A stretch of DNA of 37,659 nucleotides from Cyanothece sp. BG0011 (GTDB lineage: Bacteria > Cyanobacteriota > Cyanobacteriia > Cyanobacteriales > Microcystaceae), in assembly GCF_003013815.1 (NCBI RefSeq), contig NZ_PRLH01000100.1:1-37659 (forward strand), read 5' to 3'. A program made the translations under genes and the position numbers. This document shows, piece by piece, positions 23,855 through 32,480 of the stretch; the first letter of the stretch is position 1; the number at the start of each line of letters is the position of its first letter. The notes under the pieces are model-generated. The model saw only the letters and a list, made by a program, of their open reading frames with translations, was not told the DNA's origin and did no database searches.

Positions 23855-25222
23855 ATGCAAATTTCTGATAACTCCAATAATAGTTTCAATTTTCAACAAG
23901 CTTTAGAAGAAGAAATGAAAGGATTTGACGCAAAAAATCCTCCCAAACAAGAATTAATTGATAGTTGTGTTCACTGTGGCTTTTGTTTATCTACCTGTCC
24001 GAGTTACCGTGTTATCGGTAAAGAAATGGACTCTCCTAGGGGTCGAATTTATTTAATGGATGCTATTAATAAAGGACAAGCAGACTTAGATGAAACCACG
24101 ACACAGCATTTTGATAGTTGTTTAGGCTGTTTAGCCTGTGTTTCTACCTGTCCATCAGGGGTACAATATGATAGTTTAATTTCAGCCACAAGACCCCAAG
24201 TTGAACGAAATCAACCGAGAAATTTTGCTGATAAAATTATTAGAAGTATTATTTTTAATCTCTTTCCTTATCCTGAAAGATTAAAAATTTTCTTACCCTT
24301 ACTTTGGGTGTATCAAAAGTTAGGAATTCAAACAATTGTTCGTAAAACAGGATTATTAAAACGATTGTTTCCTCGTTTAGCAGCAATGGAGTCTATTCTA
24401 CCTGAAATTACACTAAAATCATTCAATCAAACCTATCCCGATGTAATACCAGCGCAAGGAAAAAAACGCTATCGTGTCGGAATGGTTTTAGGTTGTGTTC
24501 AACGGTTATTTTTCTCCCCTGTTAATGAAGCGACAGTAAGAGTTTTAACCGCTAATGGATGTGAAGTGGTTATCCCTAAAACTCAAGGTTGTTGTGCAGC
24601 ATTACCGGCACACCAGGGACAAGAAAAACAAGCGCAAGCTTTAGCTAAACAGATGATTGATAGCTTTGCTAATACTGATGTTGATTATGTCATTATTAAT
24701 GCTGCTGGATGTGGTCATACGTTAAAAGAATACGGTCATATTTTAGCCGATGATGCAGAGTATAAAGAAAAGGGAGAACAATTTTCCAATCAAGTTAAAG
24801 ACATTCAAGAATTTTTAGCAGAAATTGAATTAACCACCCCATTATCTCCTTTGACAGATGATGACTTACCCTTAGTTTATCAAGATGCTTGTCATCTCTT
24901 ACATGGGCAAAAAATCAGCTTACAACCCCGTCAACTTCTCAAACAAATTCCAGGAATAACATTAAAAGAACCCATTGATGCAGCTTTGTGTTGTGGCAGT
25001 GCAGGGGTTTACAATATGTTACAGCCAGAAGTAGCAGAGGAATTAGGAAAACAAAAAGTTAATAATTTAATGAAGACAGGGGCAAAATTAATTGCATCTC
25101 CTAACCCCGGATGTTCTTTACAAATTAAAAAACATTTAAACCAGCAAGGAAAAGATATAAAATTAATGCACCCCATTGAGTTATTAGATTATTCAATTAG
25201 AGGGGAAAAAATTAAAGTTTAA
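23855..25222 (+). CDS. glcF: Glycolate dehydrogenase iron-sulfur subunit GlcF
   Basis: A 455-residue protein with two 4Fe-4S cluster motifs, Cys38-41-44-48 (CVHCGFCLSTCP) and Cys89-92-95-99 (CLGCLACVSTCP), followed by two CCG domains: GCVQRLF with QGCCAALPAHQG, and DACHLLHGQ with ALCCGSAGVYN. This is the GlcF/LutA-type electron-transfer subunit that accepts electrons from the flavin subunits. It lies 28 bases after glcE and is surely co-transcribed. In cyanobacteria the complex feeds photorespiratory glycolate electrons to the quinone pool or another acceptor (family knowledge). All cluster cysteines are present. Confidence 0.93.
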   Translation: MQISDNSNNSFNFQQALEEEMKGFDAKNPPKQELIDSCVHCGFCLSTCPSYRVIGKEMDSPRGRIYLMDAINKGQADLDETTTQHFDSCLGCLACVSTCPSGVQYDSLISATRPQVERNQPRNFADKIIRSIIFNLFPYPERLKIFLPLLWVYQKLGIQTIVRKTGLLKRLFPRLAAMESILPEITLKSFNQTYPDVIPAQGKKRYRVGMVLGCVQRLFFSPVNEATVRVLTANGCEVVIPKTQGCCAALPAHQGQEKQAQALAKQMIDSFANTDVDYVIINAAGCGHTLKEYGHILADDAEYKEKGEQFSNQVKDIQEFLAEIELTTPLSPLTDDDLPLVYQDACHLLHGQKISLQPRQLLKQIPGITLKEPIDAALCCGSAGVYNMLQPEVAEELGKQKVNNLMKTGAKLIASPNPGCSLQIKKHLNQQGKDIKLMHPIELLDYSIRGEKIKV

Positions 25223-25285
25223 AACATAAATTTGTTATTGTAAAAAGCATTATCTAATGTTACTAGGTTAGGAATTCTTGATTCT

Positions 25286-26008
25286 ATGTCCTATCTCAAA
25301 AGAAACAAGAGAAACAAAAGACCTGAAAAAAAAGGTGATTTTTTCCGTAATTTTTTGATGATTAGCGGTATAATACTAATAACTTTTTTGGTCTTGATCA
25401 TCTCGATAGATTGGTATATTGGCAATGAATTTAACCAGTTTATTTATTCGGATATTAATCGAGTTCCTCACCGAAAAATTGCTTTAGTATTAGGGACTTC
25501 TAAATATATTCAGCAATCAGGGGAAACCTATTACAATGCTTATTATGCTTATCGAGTAAAAGCTGCTGCAAAATTATATCAAGCAGGGAAAATAGACGGA
25601 ATTTTAGTCTCAGGAGATAACTCAACACAATTTTATGACGAACCCAGTCAAATGACACAAGATTTGATTAACTTGGGGGTTCCTTCTGAATATATTAATC
25701 AAGATTATGCAGGGTTTAGAACCTTAGATTCTATTGTACGAGCTAATAAAGTTTTTGGTTTAGAAGACTATACTATTATCTCTCAAAAATTTCATTGTCA
25801 ACGAGCTTTATATATTGCCCAATCAAAAGGACAAAATCCCATTGCTTTTTCTGCATCAAAGGTGCAATCTTTTGCTGGAATAAAAACAAGATTACGGGAA
25901 GTTTTAGCTAGATTTAAAGCATTTTTAGATTGTAAAATTTTAAAAACAAGCCCCAAGTTCTTAGGGGAACCTGAAACCATTAATTATCGAAATTATAACA
26001 ATAGATAA
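25286..26008 (+). CDS. SanA/YdcF-like DUF218 membrane protein
   Basis: A 240-residue protein with a basic cytoplasmic start, one membrane span (FLMISGIILITFLVLIISI, ~25-43) and an extracytoplasmic DUF218 domain: HRKIALVLGTSK, ETYYNAYYAYRVKAAAKLY, KIDGILVSGDN, YDEPSQMTQDLINLGVP, DYAGFRTLDSIVRANKVFG and IISQKFHCQRALYIAQ. This is the SanA arrangement, linked in enterobacteria to envelope barrier function and vancomycin exclusion; the enzymatic role is unproven. It stands 63 bases after glcF, with no clear terminator between, so part of its expression may come from the glc operon. Confidence 0.88.
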   Translation: MSYLKRNKRNKRPEKKGDFFRNFLMISGIILITFLVLIISIDWYIGNEFNQFIYSDINRVPHRKIALVLGTSKYIQQSGETYYNAYYAYRVKAAAKLYQAGKIDGILVSGDNSTQFYDEPSQMTQDLINLGVPSEYINQDYAGFRTLDSIVRANKVFGLEDYTIISQKFHCQRALYIAQSKGQNPIAFSASKVQSFAGIKTRLREVLARFKAFLDCKILKTSPKFLGEPETINYRNYNNR

Positions 26009-26017
26009 TATTATTTT

Positions 26018-26027
26018 TAGTATACTA
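26018..26027. promoter_or_regulatory. Palindrome upstream of the MazEF-type pair
   Basis: TAGTATACTA, a perfect 10-bp palindrome containing a TATACT -10-like hexamer, inside the 113-base gap before the antitoxin gene. The flanking CTAGATA occurs again ~20 bases on (CTAGATATCA). It may be an autoregulatory operator, but AT-rich palindromes also arise by chance. Confidence 0.3.
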
Positions 26028-26121
26028 GATACTTAACATTTCCCTAGATATCAGGTCATGATGGTTAGTTTAGGTTATGATTGATAAAAATCAGTTTAGT
26101 TAAAGCAAAATTGAGATAAAA

Positions 26122-26328
26122 ATGAATCAAAAATTAGTTAATTCCTTAGTTGAAATTATGCAATCTTTATCTGAAGAAGAACGTCACATGATTAAAGAAA
26201 AATTATTTGTTGAGACTAATCAGGTAACAACACAAGAAATTAGGAACCTTACTAAACAAAGTAATTCCTTTGATTTTCTGAATGATGAACCCGATCTTTA
26301 TACATTAGACGATGGAGAAGCTATATAA
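26122..26328 (+). CDS. Antitoxin of a MazEF-type pair
   Basis: A 68-residue acidic protein. The N-terminal half is helical (NSLVEIMQSLSEEERHMIKEKL) and the C-terminal half an acidic tail ending DEPDLYTLDDGEAI, a pattern frequent in small cyanobacterial proteins encoded just before MazF/PemK toxins. It has no AbrB-type MazE domain, so it belongs to a different antitoxin class. The stop codon overlaps the toxin ATG by one base (TAATG), which couples their translation. The pairing rests mainly on this arrangement. Confidence 0.75.
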   Translation: MNQKLVNSLVEIMQSLSEEERHMIKEKLFVETNQVTTQEIRNLTKQSNSFDFLNDEPDLYTLDDGEAI

Positions 26329-26672
26329 TGTCTTTAGAAAAAGGTGATATTGTTTTAGTGCCTTTTCCTTTTACTGATTTAAGCACAAGTAAGCTACGGC
26401 CTGCTGTTGTTTTATGGGTTGATTCATTAGGATTTGATATCACTGTTTGTTTTATTTCGTCACATAAAATTAATAGTATTAGTTTAGAAGAATTTATTAT
26501 TAAAACAACTGATCCTGAATTTTCGCTGACTGGATCAAAAGTGAACTCTAAAGTAAGAGTGTCGAGGATAATAACGATTCAACGTAATTTAATCACTCGG
26601 AAAATTGGCACATTAGGACCTAATTTCTTAAAGGAACTTGATCGTGTTCTTCGAGTAACTTTTAAGCTTTGA
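26328..26672 (+). CDS. MazF/PemK-type endoribonuclease toxin
   Basis: A 114-residue protein of normal MazF length with the defining motifs: KGDIVLVPFPFTD at the N-terminus (SH3-like barrel strand), KLRPAVVL with the catalytic-loop arginine, ITVCFISSHK, FSLTGSKVNSKVRVSRIITI (Ser/Thr and Arg of the active site) and RKIGTLGPNFLKELDRVL. MazF toxins cut single-stranded mRNA at short motifs. It overlaps the antitoxin by one base and ends 64 bases before mfd; no terminator is seen, so read-through into mfd is possible. Confidence 0.9.
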   Translation: MSLEKGDIVLVPFPFTDLSTSKLRPAVVLWVDSLGFDITVCFISSHKINSISLEEFIIKTTDPEFSLTGSKVNSKVRVSRIITIQRNLITRKIGTLGPNFLKELDRVLRVTFKL

Positions 26673-26736
26673 TAAAGTCTTCCCAGAAAATAAACCTTGT
26701 GCTACCCTTAAATAATATACGATTTTATAGTTGATT

Positions 26737-29700
26737 ATGGTTTTTTCTTCTCTGATTCGTACTCTACAAAAATCACCCTTAACTAAAGAATTATTAGATA
26801 AACTCAAGGGAAATAATGAATTAGGATTAAAAGGAATTAATCGACTACCAAAAGGGTTAATTTCTTCAACTTTAGCCCAAGCTAACCAACAAAACCTATT
26901 AGTCATTTGTGCTACCTTAGAAGAAGCAGGAAGATGGGCGGTACAACTAGAAATTATGGGGTGGAAAACCGTTAATTTTTATCCGACAACGGAAGCGTCT
27001 CCCTACGAACCCTTGAACCCTGAATCGGAAATGATTTGGGGACAAATGCAGGTATTATCTAATCTTAACTTATCAGAAGCTGAGAATAATAATTATGCTA
27101 TTGTTACCACAGAAAAAGCCTTACAACCCCATTTACCACCCCCTAATAGTTTTCATCAATACTGCTTAAATTTACAAGCAGGAATGACAGAAAAATCTAA
27201 ACTATTTGACGAAGCTTTAGTTAAATTAGGGTATGAAAGAGTTAATTTAGTCGAAGTAGAAGGCCAATGGAGTCGTCGGGGGGATATTGTTGATATTTTT
27301 CCCGTTTCTTCAGAGGTTCCCGTCAGATTAGAATGGTTTGGGGATGAGTTAGAAAAAATAAGAGAATTCGATCCAGCTACTCAGCGATCGCTTGATTCTA
27401 TAGAAAACATTTTATTAACTCCCATTAGCTTTAATACGATTATTGCTAATACCATTAAAGAGAATGATTATAACTTAGATGCTTATTTATCAGAAGAAGA
27501 AAAAGAAGGCTTAGAAAACTATAATTATCCTCCAGGAATGCAACGGTTTTTAGGGATAGCTTTTAAGGAACCGGCCTGCATTTTAGACTATGTATCCCCT
27601 AATACACTCTGTGTTTTCGACGAAATCGAACAATGTGAATCCCATAGCGATCGCTGGTTAGATTATATCGAAGAAAACTGGCAAGAACAAGAAAAAACCG
27701 TCCCAAAAATTCACAGAAGTTTCAAGAATTCTTTTCAATTAACAAAAAAATTTGCTAAATTATATCTCTCTGAACTGTCAGAAGTTAATAATAAAAATGC
27801 CTTAGATTTATCCAGTCGTCCCCTTCCTACTACTCCCCACCAATTTGCTAAACTGGCAGAAATATTAAGGGGAAAACGAGAAATTTATAGTGGTATAACC
27901 TTAGATAAATATGCAACTTGGTTGATTTCAGCCCAACCTTCTCGCACTGTTTCATTATTACAAGAACATGATTGTCCAGCGCAATTTATCCCTAATCCTC
28001 GTGACTATCCAGCGATTAATAAATCCCATATTCAAGGAACTGCGATCGCCTTAAAATATTCAGGATTAGCAGAATTAGAAGGCTTTATTTTACCCACCTT
28101 TCGTATTGTCGTTGTTACCGATAAAGAATTCTTTGGACAGCACGTTTTAGCCACTGCCGGGTATATTAGAAAGCGTCGTCGCGCTGCTTCTAAAAAAGTT
28201 GACTTACAACAACTCCATCCAGGGGATTATGTGGTTCATAAAAGTCACGGAATTGGTAAATTTTTGAAATTAGAAAGTTTAGCAACCCGTGAATATTTAG
28301 TGGTACAATATGCCGATGGTATTTTAAGGATTCCGGCTGATTCTTTTGATAGTTTATCCCGTTATCGTCATACGGGTTCAACCCCTCCCCAACTCCATAA
28401 AATGACGGGGAAAATGTGGCAAAAATCAAAGCAAAAAGTCCGTAAAAATATTAAAAAGTTAGCCGTTGATTTGATCAATTTGTATGCAAAACGTGCTAAA
28501 AACGTAGGATTTACCTATCCCGTTGATACCCCTTGGCAACAGGAATTAGAAGACTCTTTTCCCTATCAACCGACCCCCGATCAACTAAAAGCCATACAAG
28601 ACGTTAAAATAGACTTAGAAAGCGATCGCCCGATGGATCGATTAGTGTGTGGTGACGTAGGTTTTGGTAAGACAGAAGTCGCAGTAAGAGCCATTTTTAA
28701 AGCCGTTACCAGTGGTCATAAACAAGTGGCATTTTTAGCCCCTACCACCATCTTAACTCAACAACATTATCACACCCTAAAAGAGCGATTTGCTCCCTAT
28801 CCTATCAATATCGGACTATTAAATAGATTTCGCACCACCTCAGAAAAAAAAGAGATTATCCAACGGTTAGCGACAGGAGAATTAGATATAGTCGTTGGCA
28901 CACAACAACTATTAGGAAAAAGTGTAAAATTTAAAGATTTAGGCTTATTAGTGGTGGACGAAGAACAACGATTTGGGGTTAACCAAAAAGAAAAAATTAA
29001 GGAGATGAAAAGCCATGTTGATGTGCTTACTTTAACCGCCACCCCCATTCCTAGAACCCTGTATATGTCCTTATCAGGAATACGGGAAATGAGCTTAATT
29101 ACTACGCCTCCCCCTTCTCGTCGTCCCATTAAGACCCATTTATCTCGCTATAATGCTGATGTTGTTAGGACGGCTATTCGTAATGAATTAGATCGAGGAG
29201 GACAAGTCTTTTATGTGGTTCCGAGAGTTGAAGGAATTGAAGAAGTCGCAGCCGAATTAAAGACAATGGTTCCCAGTGCTAGGATAGCAATTGGTCATGG
29301 ACAAATGAATGTAAATGACTTAGAAATGACCATGTTAAGCTTTAACAATGGAGACGCAGATATTCTCGTTTGTACGACAATTGTAGAGTCAGGGTTAGAC
29401 ATTCCTAGGGTTAATACAATTATCATAGAAGACGCTCAAAAATTTGGCTTAGCCCAACTGTATCAACTGAGAGGAAGAGTCGGACGAGCCGGTATTCAAG
29501 CACACGCTTGGTTATTGTATCCGAGTAAAGCTGAACTAACAGAAACAGCCAGGAAAAGATTAAGAGCTTTACAAGAATTTAGTCAGCTAGGATCAGGCTA
29601 TCAATTAGCAACTCGTGACATGGAAATTCGAGGAGTTGGTAACTTATTGGGTGCCGAACAATCAGGACAAATGGAGTCAATTGGCTTTGAATTATATATG

Positions 29701-30219
29701 GATATGTTACAAGAAGCTATTAGAGAAATTCAAGGTCAAGAAATACCAAAAGTAGAAGATACTCAAGTCGATTTACAATTGACTGCTTTTATTCCGACGG
29801 ATTATATTCCCGATATGGAACAAAAAATGTCAGCTTATCGGGCGATCGCGGTTGCTAATTCTAAGAAAGAACTAGCTCAAATTGCAGCAGAATGGAACGA
29901 TCGCTATGGAAAATTACCCATTCCCGTGCAGCAATTATTACAAGTGATTGAACTGAAACAATTAGCTAAATCTTTGGGATTTTCTCGCATTAAACCCGAA
30001 GGAAAACAAAATATTGTTTTAGAAACGCCCATGGAAGAACCCGCTTGGAAACTATTACAAGAAAATTTACCCGAACATTTGCGATCGCGGTTTGTTTATA
30101 CCCCCAAAAAAGTGACCGTCAGGGGGTTAGGGGTTATGAAACCTCAAAAACAACTAGAAAGCTTATTAGAATGGTTAGGAAAGATGGAAAATGCGATTCC
30201 AATGAGCAGTGAACAGTGA
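26737..30219 (+). CDS. mfd: Transcription-repair coupling factor Mfd
   Basis: A 1160-residue-class protein that removes RNA polymerase stalled at lesions and recruits UvrA. The N-terminal UvrB-like module includes [15 protein letters not shown] and [25 protein letters not shown]. The RNA-polymerase-interaction domain contains [19 protein letters not shown], and the RecG-like motor has Walker [10 protein letters not shown] (about residue 640), DEEQRFG (about 740), [13 protein letters not shown] and [10 protein letters not shown]. The C-terminal TRCF domain ends the chain. I start at ATG 26737 rather than the TTG two codons before. The last codons (SSEQ and TGA) lie inside a 7-bp repeat array, so the natural end of the protein may have been altered by the repeat. 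Confidence 0.97.
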   Translation: MVFSSLIRTLQKSPLTKELLDKLKGNNELGLKGINRLPKGLISSTLAQANQQNLLVICATLEEAGRWAVQLEIMGWKTVNFYPTTEASPYEPLNPESEMIWGQMQVLSNLNLSEAENNNYAIVTTEKALQPHLPPPNSFHQYCLNLQAGMTEKSKLFDEALVKLGYERVNLVEVEGQWSRRGDIVDIFPVSSEVPVRLEWFGDELEKIREFDPATQRSLDSIENILLTPISFNTIIANTIKENDYNLDAYLSEEEKEGLENYNYPPGMQRFLGIAFKEPACILDYVSPNTLCVFDEIEQCESHSDRWLDYIEENWQEQEKTVPKIHRSFKNSFQLTKKFAKLYLSELSEVNNKNALDLSSRPLPTTPHQFAKLAEILRGKREIYSGITLDKYATWLISAQPSRTVSLLQEHDCPAQFIPNPRDYPAINKSHIQGTAIALKYSGLAELEGFILPTFRIVVVTDKEFFGQHVLATAGYIRKRRRAASKKVDLQQLHPGDYVVHKSHGIGKFLKLESLATREYLVVQYADGILRIPADSFDSLSRYRHTGSTPPQLHKMTGKMWQKSKQKVRKNIKKLAVDLINLYAKRAKNVGFTYPVDTPWQQELEDSFPYQPTPDQLKAIQDVKIDLESDRPMDRLVCGDVGFGKTEVAVRAIFKAVTSGHKQVAFLAPTTILTQQHYHTLKERFAPYPINIGLLNRFRTTSEKKEIIQRLATGELDIVVGTQQLLGKSVKFKDLGLLVVDEEQRFGVNQKEKIKEMKSHVDVLTLTATPIPRTLYMSLSGIREMSLITTPPPSRRPIKTHLSRYNADVVRTAIRNELDRGGQVFYVVPRVEGIEEVAAELKTMVPSARIAIGHGQMNVNDLEMTMLSFNNGDADILVCTTIVESGLDIPRVNTIIIEDAQKFGLAQLYQLRGRVGRAGIQAHAWLLYPSKAELTETARKRLRALQEFSQLGSGYQLATRDMEIRGVGNLLGAEQSGQMESIGFELYMDMLQEAIREIQGQEIPKVEDTQVDLQLTAFIPTDYIPDMEQKMSAYRAIAVANSKKELAQIAAEWNDRYGKLPIPVQQLLQVIELKQLAKSLGFSRIKPEGKQNIVLETPMEEPAWKLLQENLPEHLRSRFVYTPKKVTVRGLGVMKPQKQLESLLEWLGKMENAIPMSSEQ

Positions 30220-30301
30220 ACAGTTATCAGTGAACAATGAACAGTGGACAGTGACCACTAAATTTAACTGATAATTGATAACTGGTAACTATCAACCGTT
30301 A
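30204..30301. repeat. Heptanucleotide array with inverted arms, encoding the end of mfd
   Basis: About fourteen 7-bp units in strict register. They begin GAGCAGT, GAACAGT, GAACAGT, TATCAGT, GAACAAT, GAACAGT, GGACAGT and turn after AAATTTA into the inverse-complement type ACTGATA, ATTGATA, ACTGGTA, ACTATCA. CAGTTATCA (30221-30229) pairs with TGATAACTG (30276-30284). The mfd stop TGA (30217-30219) and the preceding SSEQ codons come from the first units. Confidence 0.85.
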
Positions 30302-30424
30302 GAGAGGCGAAACTCAGACGCTGCTTATGTTACCTTGTGAATAATTAGGGAAATCATTCCCAATGAAAAAGACTTTTTAACCCAGTATTGGGTCGAACAT
30401 TTTACACTTCAATACATACGATAT

Positions 30425-31129
30425 ATGACTAAACAAATTCTTTTAGTGCTAACGTCTCACAAACAACTAGGAGACACTGACCAAAAAACAGGAATTTGGC
30501 TCGAAGAAGCCGTAAACCCCTATTATCGCTTTTTAGAAGCCGGTTTTGAGGTAACTTTGGCTTCTCCTAATGGGGGAGAGGTTCCCATCGACGATAAAAG
30601 CATTTTAGATGAGGCTCAAACCGAAGACACCCGTCATTTTTTAAAAGACGAAACCGCTCAAAACCGCTTTAACAATACCGTTCCTTTGACACAGATAACA
30701 GCAGATGACTATGATGCCATTTTTATTCCTGGTGGCCACGGCCCCATGTGGGATCTTTGTGAAAATGAAAAATTAGCTAATTTAGTCGAAGCATTTGATC
30801 GCGCTGATAAAGTGATTGCTGCGGTATGTCATGGTCCAGCCGGGTTATTATCAGCCAAAAAAGCGGATGGAACTCCCTTTGTAGCAGGAAAAGAACTGAC
30901 TAACTTTAGTAACAGTGAAGAGGAAACCGTCGGACTTCATGAACTCGTTCCTTTCTTATTAGAAAGTCGCCTTAAAGAGTTGGGTGCCAACTATACTAAT
31001 GTTGATGATTTTCAAGCCAAAGTAGTGCAAGATGGTAATTTAATCACGGGTCAAAATCCTGCATCTTCTAGCGGTGTTGCAGAGGCAGTCATTGCTTCGA
31101 TGAAGTCTTTATCTTCCGTTGGTAGTTAA
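30425..31129 (+). CDS. DJ-1/PfpI family protein (class I glutamine-amidotransferase-like)
   Basis: A 234-residue protein with the flavodoxin-like DJ-1/PfpI fold. Motifs are ILLVLTSHKQ, TGIWLEEAVNPYY (Glu27/28 region), VTLASPNGGEVPID, YDAIFIPGGHGPMWDL and the nucleophile elbow AAVCHGPAGLL with Cys135-His136. Length and the GIWLEE insert match Hsp31-like members, which act as glyoxalase III, protein deglycase or holdase; the activity here is not determined. It is cytosolic. It follows mfd after a 205-base gap filled by the repeat array and AT-rich DNA, so it probably has its own promoter. Its TAA stop abuts a second heptanucleotide array. Confidence 0.9.
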   Translation: MTKQILLVLTSHKQLGDTDQKTGIWLEEAVNPYYRFLEAGFEVTLASPNGGEVPIDDKSILDEAQTEDTRHFLKDETAQNRFNNTVPLTQITADDYDAIFIPGGHGPMWDLCENEKLANLVEAFDRADKVIAAVCHGPAGLLSAKKADGTPFVAGKELTNFSNSEEETVGLHELVPFLLESRLKELGANYTNVDDFQAKVVQDGNLITGQNPASSSGVAEAVIASMKSLSSVGS

Positions 31130-31193
31130 ACCGATTATCAGTTATCAGTAAACAGTGATCAGTTATTGGTTACTGTTGGCTGGTAATTGTAAC
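31124..31193. repeat. Heptanucleotide array at the stop codon of the PfpI gene
   Basis: Ten units in register, for example TCAGTTA (twice exactly), TCAGTAA, ACAGTGA, TTGGTTA, CTGTTGG, CTGGTAA. CAGTAA and TTACTG provide inverted arms. The TAA stop (31127-31129) is within the first unit. Related in type to the arrays after rplT and mfd. Confidence 0.7.
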
Positions 31194-31235
31194 TAAGGGT
31201 TCTAAAATTTCTCTTTCTTCTTTGGCTAATTTCAT
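31170..31235 (-). CDS. Possible 21-residue ORF, remnant of a truncated small gene
   Basis: On the minus strand an AGGAG ribosome-binding site stands five bases before an ATG (complement 31233-31235), opening a frame that begins MKLAKEEREILE and ends after 21 residues when it enters the heptanucleotide array (TAA, complement 31170-31172). The start resembles the N-termini of small CopG-type antitoxins (M-K-L-x-x-E-E-x-E-I-L-E). The array probably replaced the rest of the gene. It follows the DUF1963 gene on the same strand by 63 bases. Confidence 0.35.
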   Translation of the reverse strand: MKLAKEEREILEPLVTITSQQ

Positions 31236-31298
31236 CAATACTCCTTTCCTTTCTTTATATAGCATTACCCATTAATGTTGCTGTAGCAAACTCAAATT

Positions 31299-32099
31299 TT
31301 AACAACAATCATAAGAATAAATAACCCGACTAAAATCTAATTTTTTCAACGCAGAGGGTTGAATAAAAAAGTTACCGACTCCTGCATCTCCCCACATAAT
31401 GTCTGCATCTTCATCAGAGATCATTTGAAACAGTAACTCATAGGGTTCTATGTTTTCATCAAAATCAATTCTCGGATCATCTTGAGTAAAGAAGGGATAA
31501 CCACCCAATTTATGTTCTTCCCCATCGTATAAGTCTAAATAAGCTTCTAAAAGATCATAATACTCTGAATCATCCTCTGAATCTTCCACTAACGTTTCTA
31601 TCATCTCTTCTAAACGATAATCACAACCACTAATAGGTTCAGATTTTTGCTCAAATGTCAGAGCAAAACTCCCAATAAACGGTAAGATCATATCCGAATC
31701 ATCCAAACTAGGAAGAAAGCTAAAATCAGTAATTAAATTCTTTTCATCTAAATCAATTTTATCAAAATAAATCACTCTAAAATGTTTTTGCTCAGCCATA
31801 TCTTCATCATTCATACCATACAAGTCATGATAACTATCAATATAAAATTGTAAGATTCCTTCTTTCGGAAAATTATCTAATAAGAGGGTTTCAGAGAAAT
31901 TAATTTGAGCTAATAAAATTAAGGGGTTTCCTTCTGGACTTTTGGGATACTCTAACTGTTTAGGAAAATAGGGTTCTCCCCCAAACTTACTTTCCCATAA
32001 AGTCATTTTATTGCTAAAGGAAGGAGTTATTTTAAGATAGAGTTTTTGGGTTGCTTCTAGCTCTTTGCGTAGAGTATCTAGACGAGGAGGAAGCTTCAT
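31299..32099 (-). CDS. DUF1963 (YwqG-like) protein
   Basis: A 266-residue acidic cytosolic protein of the DUF1963/YwqG family. Signatures are the N-terminal LWESKFGGEPYFPKQLEYP, NPLILLAQINF, GILQFYID, the central acidic stretch and C-terminal HKLGGYPFFTQDDPR followed by LLFQMISDEDADIMWGDAGVGNFFI. The family is widespread, often beside toxin- or stress-related genes, and its function is unknown; relatives may act as immunity-like proteins (family knowledge, uncertain). A perfect 7-bp inverted repeat 21 bases before the start may control it. It is convergent with the PfpI gene. Confidence 0.88.
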   Translation of the reverse strand: MKLPPRLDTLRKELEATQKLYLKITPSFSNKMTLWESKFGGEPYFPKQLEYPKSPEGNPLILLAQINFSETLLLDNFPKEGILQFYIDSYHDLYGMNDEDMAEQKHFRVIYFDKIDLDEKNLITDFSFLPSLDDSDMILPFIGSFALTFEQKSEPISGCDYRLEEMIETLVEDSEDDSEYYDLLEAYLDLYDGEEHKLGGYPFFTQDDPRIDFDENIEPYELLFQMISDEDADIMWGDAGVGNFFIQPSALKKLDFSRVIYSYDCC

Positions 32100-32119
32100 A
32101 ACAATTTAGATGACTGGTG

Positions 32120-32138
32120 GTACAATCTTCCATTGTAC
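32120..32138. promoter_or_regulatory. Inverted repeat upstream of the DUF1963 gene
   Basis: GTACAAT-CTTCC-ATTGTAC, perfect 7-bp arms with a 5-base spacer, centred about 30 bases before the start. Each arm contains TACAAT, a fair -10 hexamer. Spacing does not fit NtcA (GTA-N8-TAC) or the cyanobacterial LexA box. Confidence 0.45.
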
Positions 32139-32207
32139 AGAAGGACAGAAAATTTATGAAGTTGTTAATCTTTAATTAAGAAACGGGTTATCAAGAGACA
32201 ATGAAGA

Positions 32208-32375
32208 CTAATTAAAAGCAAGAATCATCAACTCAAAGGAAATCGCTAATAATAAAAAAAAGATACTTCTAAAGGCATTAATGTCCGTAAAACTTCTTGC
32301 ATATAAACCACAAATCGTCCCCAAACAAAGATAAATAAAAACAAAAGTTATCATTAAACCAAAACTAATATTCAT
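32208..32375 (-). CDS. Putative 55-residue small membrane protein
   Basis: A minus-strand frame from the ATG (complement 32373-32375) to TAG (complement 32208-32210). The chain is almost entirely two hydrophobic helices (FGLMITFVFIYLCLGTICGL and FRSIFFLLLAISFELMILA) joined by a short loop YARSFTDINA with one arginine and one aspartate. The length, two clean spans and polar turn look like a real small protein and not random AT-rich sequence, though TTT/TTA-rich DNA can mimic this. It lies 106 bases downstream of the histidine kinase gene on the same strand, so it would share that transcript. No strong ribosome-binding site is seen. The rest of the 381-base gap is AT-rich and empty apart from the inverted repeat near DUF1963. 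Confidence 0.45.
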   Translation of the reverse strand: MNISFGLMITFVFIYLCLGTICGLYARSFTDINAFRSIFFLLLAISFELMILAFN

Positions 32376-32480
32376 CAGTAACCCGTTAACTTATTTACCT
32401 TCTTATAGTAATATATCTTCTCTACAATCATCTTTTTCTTATATTCTACTTTAGATTATTCAAACCTATAATTATCTCCT

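Noticed and set aside
32120-32138. NtcA or LexA site ahead of DUF1963
   Set aside because: The distance between GTA and TAC is 13 instead of 8, and the arms do not match the cyanobacterial LexA consensus spacing.
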